Positions 35,865 to 44,371 of a stretch of 64,000 bases of DNA are shown piece after piece (within the stretch, counting starts at the first letter, position 1; every line of letters begins with the position of its first letter). The translations under genes were made by a program, and so were the position numbers. This DNA comes from Amycolatopsis rubida. GTDB lineage: Bacteria; Actinomycetota; Actinomycetes; Mycobacteriales; Pseudonocardiaceae. The notes beneath the pieces were generated by a model, which had not been told where the DNA came from, did not search any database, and worked only from the letters and a program-made list of their open reading frames with translations. Location of the stretch: NCBI RefSeq assembly GCF_900115345.1, contig NZ_FOWC01000002.1, forward strand, positions 620,001-684,000, read 5' to 3'.

Positions 35865-36390
35865 AGATTGGCATACCCGCCCTCTTCTGGATCACCATGG
35901 AAGTCGAGGTATTCACCGCTGACAGATGTTTGGCAGCCACTGATTCGACCGGGAAAGGCGCAGTACAGGGTGGCGATAAACCCTCGCCACGGACTCTCCG
36001 GACTCACCTGCCAACGAACGTCATCGGTCGACCGTCTCGGCAAAATCGACGGTGCCGACCCAGATACCGACACGGACTCCGACTCCAGCTTGTGGCAATG
36101 TCCTCAATGCGCCACTCGCCTCTCAGGGGAAATATTGACATGCCCTTTTGGTTGGCAAAGTAGTCCATTTTACCGTCCTGATGGAACGGAACCTCACCCT
36201 GCTCAAGGGCGACTCGCACACCGCGAAAGCCACCTTGACCACCAAGAGCACGACGGAGAGCGTCGAAATTCAGAAGGGGCAGTGGACGCCTGTCGGCGAG
36301 TCCATCCCCAAACACGACCCCGCGGCGCTTTTCGAGGTCCGGTCAACGCGTAACCCGGAATTTCTCCGCCCGCCGAATCCTTCGCATCCC
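35865..36390. other. Lower-GC stretch with a possible plus-strand gene fragment
   Basis: At 36148-36360 the plus strand encodes MERNLTLLKGDSHTAKATL and later KGQWTPVGESIPKHDPAALF, which look like the beta strands of a real protein. It lacks a good start, and the frame closes shortly upstream at 36136. Downstream the frame only stays open because it runs antisense to the SARP gene. I treat it as a possible remnant, not a gene. Confidence 0.4.
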
Positions 36391-39243
36391 TCACGGAACC
36401 TCACTTGCCCACTGCTGGTCCAGCCCGGCCGTCACCGCGGCAGCGAGATCGAACTGCTCCCTCGCCGCCTCCTGCTCACCTCGCGCCTGCCGACAAGCCC
36501 CCAGCCGGTTCCGGACCTCCACCTCCGCCCACGGCGACATCTGGTCGGTCAAAGCACCCAGCGCTCGCAGGTGATGCGAAAGCGCGAGATCCAGGCTCCC
36601 CAATGCCTGCTCCGCGGAACCAAGCCGCGACAGCGAACTCACCAGCAACAACCGGTCGTCGACCCGCTCGGCCAATTCGACCGCCTCGCGCAAGGGTTCC
36701 GCCGCTTCCGCCGGACGGCCCAGATGCAGCCGGACGCTGCCGATGTGGCTGGACACCCGGCCCAGCATCGCCGGATTTCCCGTCGAAACCGCGACTTCCC
36801 GCGATTCGGCGAAACAGGCGAGCGAGCGTTCGTATTCGCCCTGTTTGAAATGCAGGTACCCCAGCCCGGAGACCGCCCGTTCGGCCAGCCAGCTGTCCGC
36901 CACCTCCGCGGCCAGCGTCCGGGCCTCGGTCAGCACCTGTTCCGCTTCGTCCAGCGGGCCAGCGAGCATCGCGACCATTCCCAGCCCGCACAGGCCCCGC
37001 GCGGTTTCCCGCCGGTCGCCGTTTTCCCGGCTGATCCGCAGACCTTCTTCGCACCATTGCCGGGCCTGGACGGAATCGCCCAGCGCGAGGTGCGCCCAGC
37101 CGAGCCCGAACCGCAGCGCCGTCGTCATCCGCCGGTCCGCCACATTGGCTGCTTCGGACACGGCGACTTCCAGCAGGGCAACGCATTCGCGGTACCGGAT
37201 GCGCCGCACGAGGTAGTCGACGGCTCCCTCGGCGATCCAGCACGCGTAGTCCGGATGGCCCGCGGCGGCCGCGGCCGAGACCACTTCCACCAGGTCCCCC
37301 GCCCGGTCCAGCCACGCCGACGCGTCCACCAGTCCGGAAAACGGCGAGGCGGTGGACGCCGGGCCGCTGGGGAAACCGGGTTCGTCCCATTCGCTCGCGG
37401 CGCGGCAGGCGTGCAGGTAGACCTCCAGTCCGCTGGCGACGTCGGGTTCGTCCGCGGCGAGGCGGCGCGCGTAGACCGCGACCAGGTCGTGCATCCGGTA
37501 CCGGCCCGCGGCGGGCGCCTGCACGAGGTTCGCGTCGACCAGATCCTCGAGCACGCTTTCCGCGGCGCGCCGGGAACAGCCGAGCATCGCGGCGAGGACG
37601 AGTTCGTCGAACTCAGGCGCGGGCGCGCGACCCAGGGTGCGGAAAGCACGTCGCGTGTCCGCCGGAAGCTGGTCGTACGAGAGCCGGAACGCGGCCTCGA
37701 CGCTGCGTTCCTCAGCGGTCAGTTCGCCAAGCCGGCCGGTGTCGTCGGCGAGCCGGTCCACCAGGTCCCGGAAAGTCCACATCGGACGGTTCTGCAGCCG
37801 GGCTCCCGCGATGCGCAGAGCGAGCGGAAGCCGTCCGCACAGGCTGGCCAGCTCGCGCACAGCCGCGCGTTCCCGGCTCGCGCGCGCCGGGCCGACGATC
37901 CGGCTCAGCAACCCGGCCGCGGCGTCGGAAGTCAACGGGCCCAAGGAAATCCGGCGTTCAACGTCCAACCCGGGCAATCGGCGACGGCTGGTGATCAGCA
38001 CCCGGTTTCCGGTTCCGCCGGGCAGCAGCGGGCGGACCTGCTCGGCGCTGAGGGCGTCGTCCAGCACCACAACCAGGCGCAACGGCGCGGTGGCGGCGCG
38101 CCAGTTCGCGGACAGCTCGTCCAGGTCGTCCGGAATGTTCTGGTCGTTCACGCCCGCCGAACGCAGCAACCGGCGCAGCACCCGCACCGGAGCGAGCGGC
38201 GCCCGGCTGGTGCTGTGCCCGTGCAGTCCGACGAACAGGCAGCCGTCGGGATGTTCCTCGCGCAGCAGTTGGGCCGCGCGCACCGCCAGCGCCGTCTTCC
38301 CGGCCCCGGGCACCCCGTCCACCGCCGACACCGCACTCCCCGGCGCGGCGAGCCGGGCCAGTTCGTCGTCGCGGCCGGCCAGCTCCCCGACGTCGTGCGG
38401 CAGCTCGTCCCGGATCCGGGGCGCCGCGGCCGGCCGCGGCGCGACGGCGAGCGCTCCGTCGTCGCCGCGCAGCACCGCCTCGTGCACGCGACGCAGGTCT
38501 TCGCTGGGTTCCAGCCCCAGCTCATCGCGCATCCGGACGCGGAACTCGCGCCAGGTGTCAAGCGCGTCGCTGGGCCGGCCAGCCCCGTAAAGGGCCCGCA
38601 TGAGCAGCCCGGTCAGCGGTTCGCGGTCGGGATGCTCGGCGAGCAGCGCCGACACCTCGCTGATCGCCGACGCGTAATCGCCCAGCCGGATCAACGCGTC
38701 CGTCCGGCCCTCGACCAGCCCGATCCGGCGTTCGGCGAACCGTCTCCGCTCCCGTTCGGCGAACGGACCGGGCAGTCCGGCCAGCGGAACGCCCTCGTAG
38801 AAAGCCAGCGCCTGTCCGTACCCCGCGGCCGCCGCGGCGAGCGCGCCGGCCGCGGCGGCTTTCTTGGCCCGGGCGGCGATCTCGTCGACCCGCACGGCGT
38901 CCACCTCGACGCCCGCCCCGGCGAAGCGGTACCCGCCCGGATCGGTCCGGAGCACGGATTTCGCGTCCGCACCGCCCGCGGCCAGGGATTTCCGCAGCTG
39001 GTAGAGGTAGCCGGGCACCCCGTCGCTCTCCGGCGGATGCTCGCCCCACACCCGGTCGACCAGCTCGGCCCGGCTGACCGTCACGTCCGGCCGCAGCAGC
39101 AGCGCGACCAGCATCGTCGTCCGCAGCACCGGCCCGAGCTCCAGCGGCCGCCCGCCGTACCAGCCGCGGACCGGTCCGAGCACCGCGAACTCCAGCCCGC
39201 GCTCCGCCCCTCCCCCGCCGGTTCCCGCGGCACCCGATGACAT
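36391..39243 (-). CDS. SARP/AfsR-type transcriptional regulator with NB-ARC and TPR domains
   Basis: A large 950-aa regulator of the Streptomyces antibiotic regulatory protein type. An OmpR-like winged-helix domain (residues 15-105, LLLRPDVTVSRAELVDRVWG) is followed by a BTAD helical domain (110-255), an NB-ARC ATPase with Walker A GVPGAGKT at 310-317 and a Walker B-like LRLVVVLDDAL, and TPR-type repeats (about 690-930). Members switch on secondary-metabolite or other cluster genes after nucleotide-driven assembly. It is the last gene of an operon with the amidohydrolase and GNAT genes (34-bp gap), under MarR-type operators. Its targets are not visible here. Confidence 0.92.
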   Translation of the reverse strand: MSSGAAGTGGGGAERGLEFAVLGPVRGWYGGRPLELGPVLRTTMLVALLLRPDVTVSRAELVDRVWGEHPPESDGVPGYLYQLRKSLAAGGADAKSVLRTDPGGYRFAGAGVEVDAVRVDEIAARAKKAAAAGALAAAAAGYGQALAFYEGVPLAGLPGPFAERERRRFAERRIGLVEGRTDALIRLGDYASAISEVSALLAEHPDREPLTGLLMRALYGAGRPSDALDTWREFRVRMRDELGLEPSEDLRRVHEAVLRGDDGALAVAPRPAAAPRIRDELPHDVGELAGRDDELARLAAPGSAVSAVDGVPGAGKTALAVRAAQLLREEHPDGCLFVGLHGHSTSRAPLAPVRVLRRLLRSAGVNDQNIPDDLDELSANWRAATAPLRLVVVLDDALSAEQVRPLLPGGTGNRVLITSRRRLPGLDVERRISLGPLTSDAAAGLLSRIVGPARASRERAAVRELASLCGRLPLALRIAGARLQNRPMWTFRDLVDRLADDTGRLGELTAEERSVEAAFRLSYDQLPADTRRAFRTLGRAPAPEFDELVLAAMLGCSRRAAESVLEDLVDANLVQAPAAGRYRMHDLVAVYARRLAADEPDVASGLEVYLHACRAASEWDEPGFPSGPASTASPFSGLVDASAWLDRAGDLVEVVSAAAAAGHPDYACWIAEGAVDYLVRRIRYRECVALLEVAVSEAANVADRRMTTALRFGLGWAHLALGDSVQARQWCEEGLRISRENGDRRETARGLCGLGMVAMLAGPLDEAEQVLTEARTLAAEVADSWLAERAVSGLGYLHFKQGEYERSLACFAESREVAVSTGNPAMLGRVSSHIGSVRLHLGRPAEAAEPLREAVELAERVDDRLLLVSSLSRLGSAEQALGSLDLALSHHLRALGALTDQMSPWAEVEVRNRLGACRQARGEQEAAREQFDLAAAVTAGLDQQWASEVP

Positions 39244-39277
39244 ACCAGGAGTCTAATTCGCGGCCTGGCGGAGAAGT

Positions 39278-39838
39278 TCACCGCGACCTCGTCCGGGCCG
39301 CCCACTGGTCCCGGGTCAGCTCGTACTCGACCTCGCCGTGTTCCGTGCCCGGCAACGGATCGTCGAAGTGCAGGTGGAACGTGCGCAGGTACGTCAGCCC
39401 GGACCGTGCCAGCACTCGCCGCGACGGGGTGTTCACCGCCATCGTCTGCGCCCACACCCGCCGCGTGCCCAGCTCGGTGAATCCCTTGTGGATCGCCGCC
39501 CGGGCGCCTTCGGTCGCATATCCGCGCCCCCAGGCTTTCGCCAGCAGCCGATAGCCGAGTTCCAGCTCCGCCGTACTGCCGTCTTCCGGTGGCTGCAGGG
39601 AAATCCAGCCGATGAACTCGCCGGTCGTCTTCTCGACCGCTGCCCACCGCCCGGCCGGCCCGCGTTCGTAATCGCCGAGGATCTCCGGCAGCACCTTCTG
39701 CTCGATCTCCGCGCGAGGCGTCGGCTCGCCGGCGAGAAACCGCATCACCCGCGGGTCGCTGTCGAGCCGCACCAGATTCTCGACGTCGGCTTCGGCAAAC
39801 CGCCGCAACAGCAACCGATCCGTCTCCAGAACTTTCAC
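39278..39838 (-). CDS. GNAT-family N-acetyltransferase
   Basis: A 186-aa acetyltransferase of the RimJ/RimL type. The start MKVLETDRLLLRRFAEADVE and the acetyl-CoA loop LAKAWGRGYATEGARAAIHKG are diagnostic, followed by NTPSRRVLARSGLTY. The GTG at 39838 overlaps the TGA of the amidohydrolase (GTGA), so it is translated with it. The acceptor might be the product of the upstream amidohydrolase or a protein N-terminus. Neither is shown by the sequence. Confidence 0.9.
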   Translation of the reverse strand: MKVLETDRLLLRRFAEADVENLVRLDSDPRVMRFLAGEPTPRAEIEQKVLPEILGDYERGPAGRWAAVEKTTGEFIGWISLQPPEDGSTAELELGYRLLAKAWGRGYATEGARAAIHKGFTELGTRRVWAQTMAVNTPSRRVLARSGLTYLRTFHLHFDDPLPGTEHGEVEYELTRDQWAARTRSR

Positions 39839-41070
39839 CCGATCACCAATCCGGCCGCCGCCGCGATCCGGTCGCGAGAGTCCAGCAGCCTGGTCCTGAG
39901 CTTCGGCACATCCACTCCCAGCAACCGGCCGTCCCGCTTGACTGCCTCGCCCCCGACGAAGACGCTGTCCACGACGCCCGGATGCGCAGCGGTGACCACT
40001 GTGGACACCGGATCGCTGGCCGGAAACACCGACAGGTCCGCCGCGTCGATGAGCACCAGATCCGCGTCTTTCCCGACGCTGATGCTGCCCGCCCGGTCGC
40101 CGCGGCCACAGGTCCGAGCACCGTCCACGGTGGCGAACTCAAGCAGATCGCGCGCGACCAGACCGCCGTCGAGACCGCGCTGCGCGGCGAACGCCGTGCG
40201 CATAGCCGAAAACATGTCGCCCCCCGCGGACGGGCAGTCGTCAATGGACAGCGACGGCCGGATCCCAGCCGCCAGCAGACGTCCGGTTTCCGGCCACCCG
40301 AACCCCATCTTCACCTCGACGTCCGGGCTGAGCGTCACCGAACAGCCCGCGGCCGCGAGGATCGCCAGCTGCGTGTCGGTGAGCCCGTTGCCGTGAACTA
40401 TCGTCGTACGGTCGTCAAGCAGTTTTCGTTCGCGCATCTCGGGAATCGAGTCACAGGCCGCGTGGTGGACGTGCACGCTCACCCTGAGCCCGAGTTCCCT
40501 CGCCAACGCGACATCGGCCGCGGTGGTGTCCATCGAGGTCACCATCGGCCCGCGCAACCCGAAGGCCATTTCGTCGCCGGGCAGCCGATTCCGCACGCGG
40601 GCGGTGTCGGCTGGGTCCATCGCGCTGTAGCAGAAGATCGACCTTCCGGGAGCCTCCTGGAGGGCGTCGATCGCCGCGTCGGCGTTCTCCGGCCGGTCGG
40701 AGCAGTGGAACCAGTCGAGCATCGTCGTCACACCCGAGTTCAGCGCTTCGAGCCGCCCCAGCAGATTGCCGAGGTACACGTCCTCCGGCTGGTAGTGCCG
40801 CCGGAGCGTCTCGTGCATGACGTCGCGGTACTCGGCGAACGTCCAGTCCGCGCCGATCCCGCGGAACGCCGTCTGCCAGGTGTGCCGATGAGTGTCCACG
40901 AATCCGGGCAGGACGATCTTGCCCGCGGCATCGACGACCTCGGCGTCGGCTTGGATCGCGGGCCCGACCGCCGCGATCCGCCCGTCCTCGATCAGCACGT
41001 CCCCGCGCGGAAGATCCCCGACCGCCGGGTCAAGACTGACCACGGTCCCGTTCTGGAGCAATGTCCGCAT
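39835..41070 (-). CDS. Amidohydrolase of the AtzB/TrzA (chlorohydrolase-cytosine deaminase) group
   Basis: A 411-aa metal-dependent TIM-barrel hydrolase. Metal ligands are His61 and His63 in VDTHRHTW, the histidine in VHVHH, the histidine in IVHGNGL and the aspartate in SIDDCPSAGGDMF. The group deaminates or dechlorinates aromatic amines, heterocycles and nucleobases. The ATG at 41070 follows GGAGGGCGC. It is divergent from the MarR gene, and its promoter contains two palindromic operators, so it is probably induced by its substrate. Confidence 0.9.
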   Translation of the reverse strand: MRTLLQNGTVVSLDPAVGDLPRGDVLIEDGRIAAVGPAIQADAEVVDAAGKIVLPGFVDTHRHTWQTAFRGIGADWTFAEYRDVMHETLRRHYQPEDVYLGNLLGRLEALNSGVTTMLDWFHCSDRPENADAAIDALQEAPGRSIFCYSAMDPADTARVRNRLPGDEMAFGLRGPMVTSMDTTAADVALARELGLRVSVHVHHAACDSIPEMRERKLLDDRTTIVHGNGLTDTQLAILAAAGCSVTLSPDVEVKMGFGWPETGRLLAAGIRPSLSIDDCPSAGGDMFSAMRTAFAAQRGLDGGLVARDLLEFATVDGARTCGRGDRAGSISVGKDADLVLIDAADLSVFPASDPVSTVVTAAHPGVVDSVFVGGEAVKRDGRLLGVDVPKLRTRLLDSRDRIAAAAGLVIG

Positions 41071-41083
41071 GCGCCCTCCGCAA

Positions 41084-41128
41084 AGTTGATGTATCAACTC
41101 TAGAGCCGCCTGAGTTGATGAGTCAACT
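41084..41128. promoter_or_regulatory. Two MarR-type operators in the divergent promoter
   Basis: Site 1 (41084-41099) is AGTTGAT-GT-ATCAACT with perfect 7-bp arms. Site 2 (41113-41128) is AGTTGATGAGTCAACT, also readable as GAGTTGA-N4-TCAACTC. The centres are 29 bp apart, about three helical turns, so two dimers could bind the same face and control both genes. Confidence 0.8.
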
Positions 41129-41149
41129 CCACAGGTACGCTCCCTGCTC

Positions 41150-41593
41150 ATGACCCCCGACGACTGGGAGCTGTGGAACGCGTGGGTGCGCGCGCAACGC
41201 CTGCTCACCCGCGAACTGGACCGCGGACTGCAGCGTGCATGCGGTATCTCGAAGGCCGAGTTCAGCGTCCTCGTGACCCTCTGGCGCACCCCTGGCCACG
41301 AAGCGCGCGTCGCCGATCTGGTCGAGGCCCTCGGCTGGGAGAAGAGCCGGGTCTCGCACCAGCTGACCAGAATGGAGTCGCGCGACCTGGTCACCCCGGC
41401 CCGCAGCGGCCCCAGCGGACGGCGCACCGGAATCGCCCTCACCGCGCACGGCCGCTCGGTCATCCAGGAGGCTCTGGCGGTCCACGGCAGCAACATTCGC
41501 CGCCACTTCCTCGATGAATTGACCCCCGCCCAAGCCGACGCCATTCGCTCGTGGACCGAGGAGACGATCGCGCGAATCGAGCCAGCCGGATGA
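41150..41593 (+). CDS. MarR-family transcriptional regulator
   Basis: A 147-aa MarR repressor. The winged helix shows AEFSVLVTLWRTPG, VADLVEALGWEKSRVSHQL (recognition helix) and the wing SGPSGRRTGIALT. N- and C-terminal helices give the dimer. The ATG at 41150 begins 22 bp beyond operator 2, so it is probably autoregulated together with the amidohydrolase-GNAT-SARP operon. The IclR gene follows 55 bp downstream in the same direction. Confidence 0.92.
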   Translation: MTPDDWELWNAWVRAQRLLTRELDRGLQRACGISKAEFSVLVTLWRTPGHEARVADLVEALGWEKSRVSHQLTRMESRDLVTPARSGPSGRRTGIALTAHGRSVIQEALAVHGSNIRRHFLDELTPAQADAIRSWTEETIARIEPAG

Positions 41594-41648
41594 CCGGACG
41601 CTACCGTGTTCCGAAGATGACTACAGGTATCCGAAAGGTTGATGCCGG

Positions 41649-42431
41649 ATGAGCGACGCATCGGGCAAAGCAGCGTCGCCGGCCGCGGACCGGACGCTGA
41701 CCGTGCTGGAAGCACTGGTGCGGGCCGAGGAACCGCTGACGCTGACCGCCCTCGCGAAGGCCGCCGGGGTGCCGCTCGCCACCTGCGCGTCTATCGCGTA
41801 CACGCTGGAGCAGCGGGGGTATGCCGTGCGCCGGGTCGTCGGCCGGAGTCACTTCTGGCGCCCCACCCTGCGGCTGTACGGGCTGGCCATCGAACTGGTG
41901 CGGAAGGTCGACCTGCCATCGCTGGTACAGGCCGACCTGCGGCGGCTTGCGGAAAGCCTGGGAATGCCCGCGCATGTGGGGATCTTGGAGGACGCCTCGA
42001 TAGTTTATGTCGCCAAGGCCTCCACGCCCGGTTTCGTCCAGTTCGACACCTACCGCGGGAAGGTCGCCCCGTTCGACCTGACCGCTTTGGGGCGGGCCAT
42101 CGCCGCGCATCTTCCAGAGGCTGAGCTGAAGCCGTTGCTGTCCCGGCTTTCACGCGGGGTCGGGCCTAAGGCCGCCGCTCCTGACGCGGGTCAGTTTCTG
42201 GCATTGCTGGCGAAGGTGCGGGCGGACGGGTATGCGATTGAGAGCGAGGAGGAGCAGGCTGAGATCGCTTGCCTTGCCGCACCGTTCTTTGACGCCGAGG
42301 GGGCTGTCGCCGGGGCTGTCGGCGTGACGGGGTTTGCGCGGCAGTTGGTTGGGGAGAAGAGGAAAGCCGCAGTGCGGGGTGTGGTGCAGGTTGGGCAGGA
42401 GGTCTCGCGGCGGTTGGGGTTTGTGGCGTGA
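41649..42431 (+). CDS. IclR-family transcriptional regulator
   Basis: A 260-aa regulator with an N-terminal winged helix (residues 15-75, ALAKAAGVPLATCASIAYTL) and the C-terminal effector-binding GAF-like domain (ASTPGFVQFDTYRGKVAPF, then FFDAEGAVAGAVGVTG). IclR proteins usually control neighbouring catabolic operons and sense an acid or aromatic intermediate. The creatininase-amidohydrolase-DapA-enolase operon starts 331 bp downstream and has palindromes in its leader, so it is the probable target. Confidence 0.92.
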   Translation: MSDASGKAASPAADRTLTVLEALVRAEEPLTLTALAKAAGVPLATCASIAYTLEQRGYAVRRVVGRSHFWRPTLRLYGLAIELVRKVDLPSLVQADLRRLAESLGMPAHVGILEDASIVYVAKASTPGFVQFDTYRGKVAPFDLTALGRAIAAHLPEAELKPLLSRLSRGVGPKAAAPDAGQFLALLAKVRADGYAIESEEEQAEIACLAAPFFDAEGAVAGAVGVTGFARQLVGEKRKAAVRGVVQVGQEVSRRLGFVA

Positions 42432-42762
42432 GCGACGGTCTTCACCCTGGGAATGTTCGCGGCTTCAACGTCTGAAACGGCCCACCAGCAGGATCGCCAC
42501 GGCTGGCCACATCTTTTGTATCCGCATTTCCTTTCACCGGTCCGCGACGTGCGACCGGACGAGCCGCCATGGCCCTCAGCCAGCAAGCGGTTGTTCGCCC
42601 CCGGCCAACGCAGCGGTGCTCGCGTCGCGGGTGCGAGCCTGGCCGTATCCACGTCCGGGCCAACGGCATTGCGTCTCCCTTCCCGATCGACTATCTTCCT
42701 GAATCAGGAAGACTTCTACGAAATACCGGAAGATAGGCCAACCGGAGTATCGGGGAGACCTC
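42432..42762. other. 331-bp gap with the operon control region
   Basis: The first 250 bases show no gene. The last 75 bases carry nested palindromes (42691-42736) just before the creatininase start. Confidence 0.6.
42691..42736. promoter_or_regulatory. Candidate IclR operator for the catabolic operon
   Basis: An outer perfect 9-bp inverted repeat CTATCTTCC / GGAAGATAG spans 42691-42736. Inside it is a perfect 8-bp palindrome TCTTCCTG-AAT-CAGGAAGA (42694-42712) and the sequence CGAAATACCG (42719-42728), which recurs exactly at 49355-49364. Confidence 0.65.
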
Positions 42763-43488
42763 GTGGGCGCACTGTTGCGCTGGGCGGAGGCCGATCGCGC
42801 GGCGGTGCGCGGGGTGCTTTCCGAAGCGCTCGTCCTGATGCCCATCGGTGCGACCGAGCAGCATGGGCCGCATCTGCCTACGGGGACGGACGCCTTTCTC
42901 GCGGCCGCGGTGTGCGAGCACGCGGCCGAACTGGCCGCGCCGAGGGCTGAGCGGGCGTTGTTGCTCGCGCCGCCGATTCCGTACGGGGCTTCCGACCATC
43001 ATCTGCCCTTCAACGGGACCCTTTCCCTTTCGGCGCAGACTTTGTCGCACGTGCTGGACGATCTGGCCCGTTCGATCGCGGTGCAGGGCGGGCGACGGCT
43101 GGTCATCGTCAATGGGCACGGGGGCAACGTCGGCGTCTGCCACGCGTTCGCCGGTGCGGCATCGACTCGGCACGGGCTTGCGGTGGCGCACACCGACTAC
43201 TGGCGGGTCCTCGATCCGGAGGACATCGTGCCTGGGCACGCTGGCGAGTTCGAGACTTCGCTGATGCTGGCGGTTCGCGGGGAACTGGTTCGGGAACCGG
43301 CGGTCCGGGAGCAGCCCAGGCAACCGAGAGTGTCCGATGTGGACGTCCATTCCGAAAAGGCCTGGCAGGACATCGACGGGTATACCGACCGGCCCGAGTT
43401 AGCAGCCGCGGATCAGGGCGGCAGGTGGTTCGAGGAGATCACCAGCGGGCTCGCGGATCGGTTTGTGAAGCTGGCGAAGGTGTTGTGA
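42763..43488 (+). CDS. Creatininase-family amidohydrolase
   Basis: A 241-aa metal-dependent amidohydrolase (creatininase/MftE fold). The metal ligands are in ATEQHGPHLPTGTD (Glu, His, Asp), VNGHGGNVG (His) and PGHAGEFETS (Glu). Family members open cyclic amides, formamides or peptide ends. The GTG at 42763 follows GGGGAG. There is a 4-bp gap to the next gene. It is the first gene of a four-gene operon. True substrate unknown. Confidence 0.9.
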   Translation: MGALLRWAEADRAAVRGVLSEALVLMPIGATEQHGPHLPTGTDAFLAAAVCEHAAELAAPRAERALLLAPPIPYGASDHHLPFNGTLSLSAQTLSHVLDDLARSIAVQGGRRLVIVNGHGGNVGVCHAFAGAASTRHGLAVAHTDYWRVLDPEDIVPGHAGEFETSLMLAVRGELVREPAVREQPRQPRVSDVDVHSEKAWQDIDGYTDRPELAAADQGGRWFEEITSGLADRFVKLAKVL

Positions 43489-43492
43489 AGCC

Positions 43493-44371
43493 ATGATCGT
43501 GGACGTGCACACGCATACTCCGACCCACCAGGCCGCGGTGCCGGAGGATGAGCGGCGCGGTTACCAGGGGTGGCGGACTGACCGGGCTGTGGTCACCACG
43601 AATTCCTGGACGGACTACGACAAAGCCACCGAGGCCGCTGATCTGTCCATTGTGTTCAACATCGCGGTCGAGAAGCCGGAGGAAGCCACCGGGTTGCCGT
43701 ATCGGGCGGAGGACACCAATACTGCTACCGCGGCGTTCGTGACGGCTGATCCGGCGCGGCGGATGGGATTTATGTCGGTGAATCCGACTGCGCCCGACGT
43801 GCTCGAAGAGGCCGATCGGTGCCGGGAGCTCGGGCTGGTCGGAGTGAAGCTCGGGCCGAACTACCAGAACTTCGACCCGCTGTCCCAGCCGGCGCTGGAC
43901 TTCTACAGCTACTGCGAGCGGCACGGGTTGCCGATCTTGTTCCACCAGGGTGCCTCGCCGATCCGCCAAGCACCGTTGCGGTACACGTATCCGCTGGTCA
44001 CGGACGAGGTCGCGCTGCAGTTCCCGGAACTCCGGATCGTCATGGCGCACATGGGCCATCCGTGGGGACGCGAGACCGTGGTGACCATCCGCAAGCATCC
44101 GCACGTCTACGCCGACGTCTCCTCGATCTATCTCCGGCCTTGGGTCTGTTACGAATCACTGCTCGCGGCGCAGGAGTGGGGCACGGCGCACAAGCTGCTG
44201 CTTGGTTCGGACTTTCCGATCGCCACCACCGCGGAGGCGATCGCGGGGATCCGGCGGGTCAACGACATCGTCGCGGGCACCGCGCTGCCGAAGATCTCGC
44301 CCGAACTCATCGAGGGAATCATTCACGCGGACGCGGTTGCCGCACTCGGCCTCCAGAAGGGGATTCGATGA
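43493..44371 (+). CDS. Amidohydrolase-2 family protein
   Basis: A 292-aa TIM-barrel amidohydrolase of the ACMSD/lactonase group. The visible ligands are VDVHTHTP (HxH), ILFHQGASP, MAHMGHPWG and LGSDFPIATT. Members act as decarboxylases or lactonases, or as hydrolases of cyclic acids. The next start overlaps its TGA by ATGA. Within this operon a lactonase role before an enolase and a DapA-like step is plausible but inferred. Confidence 0.88.
   Translation: MIVDVHTHTPTHQAAVPEDERRGYQGWRTDRAVVTTNSWTDYDKATEAADLSIVFNIAVEKPEEATGLPYRAEDTNTATAAFVTADPARRMGFMSVNPTAPDVLEEADRCRELGLVGVKLGPNYQNFDPLSQPALDFYSYCERHGLPILFHQGASPIRQAPLRYTYPLVTDEVALQFPELRIVMAHMGHPWGRETVVTIRKHPHVYADVSSIYLRPWVCYESLLAAQEWGTAHKLLLGSDFPIATTAEAIAGIRRVNDIVAGTALPKISPELIEGIIHADAVAALGLQKGIR

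Noticed and set aside
36148..39240. A 1030-codon open frame on the plus strand opposite the SARP gene
   Set aside because: It is the antisense of a well-defined SARP/NB-ARC protein with intact domains, is rich in Arg, Pro, Gly and His, and has no family match. High-GC bias keeps it open. Only its first 70 residues, upstream of the SARP gene, merited mention.
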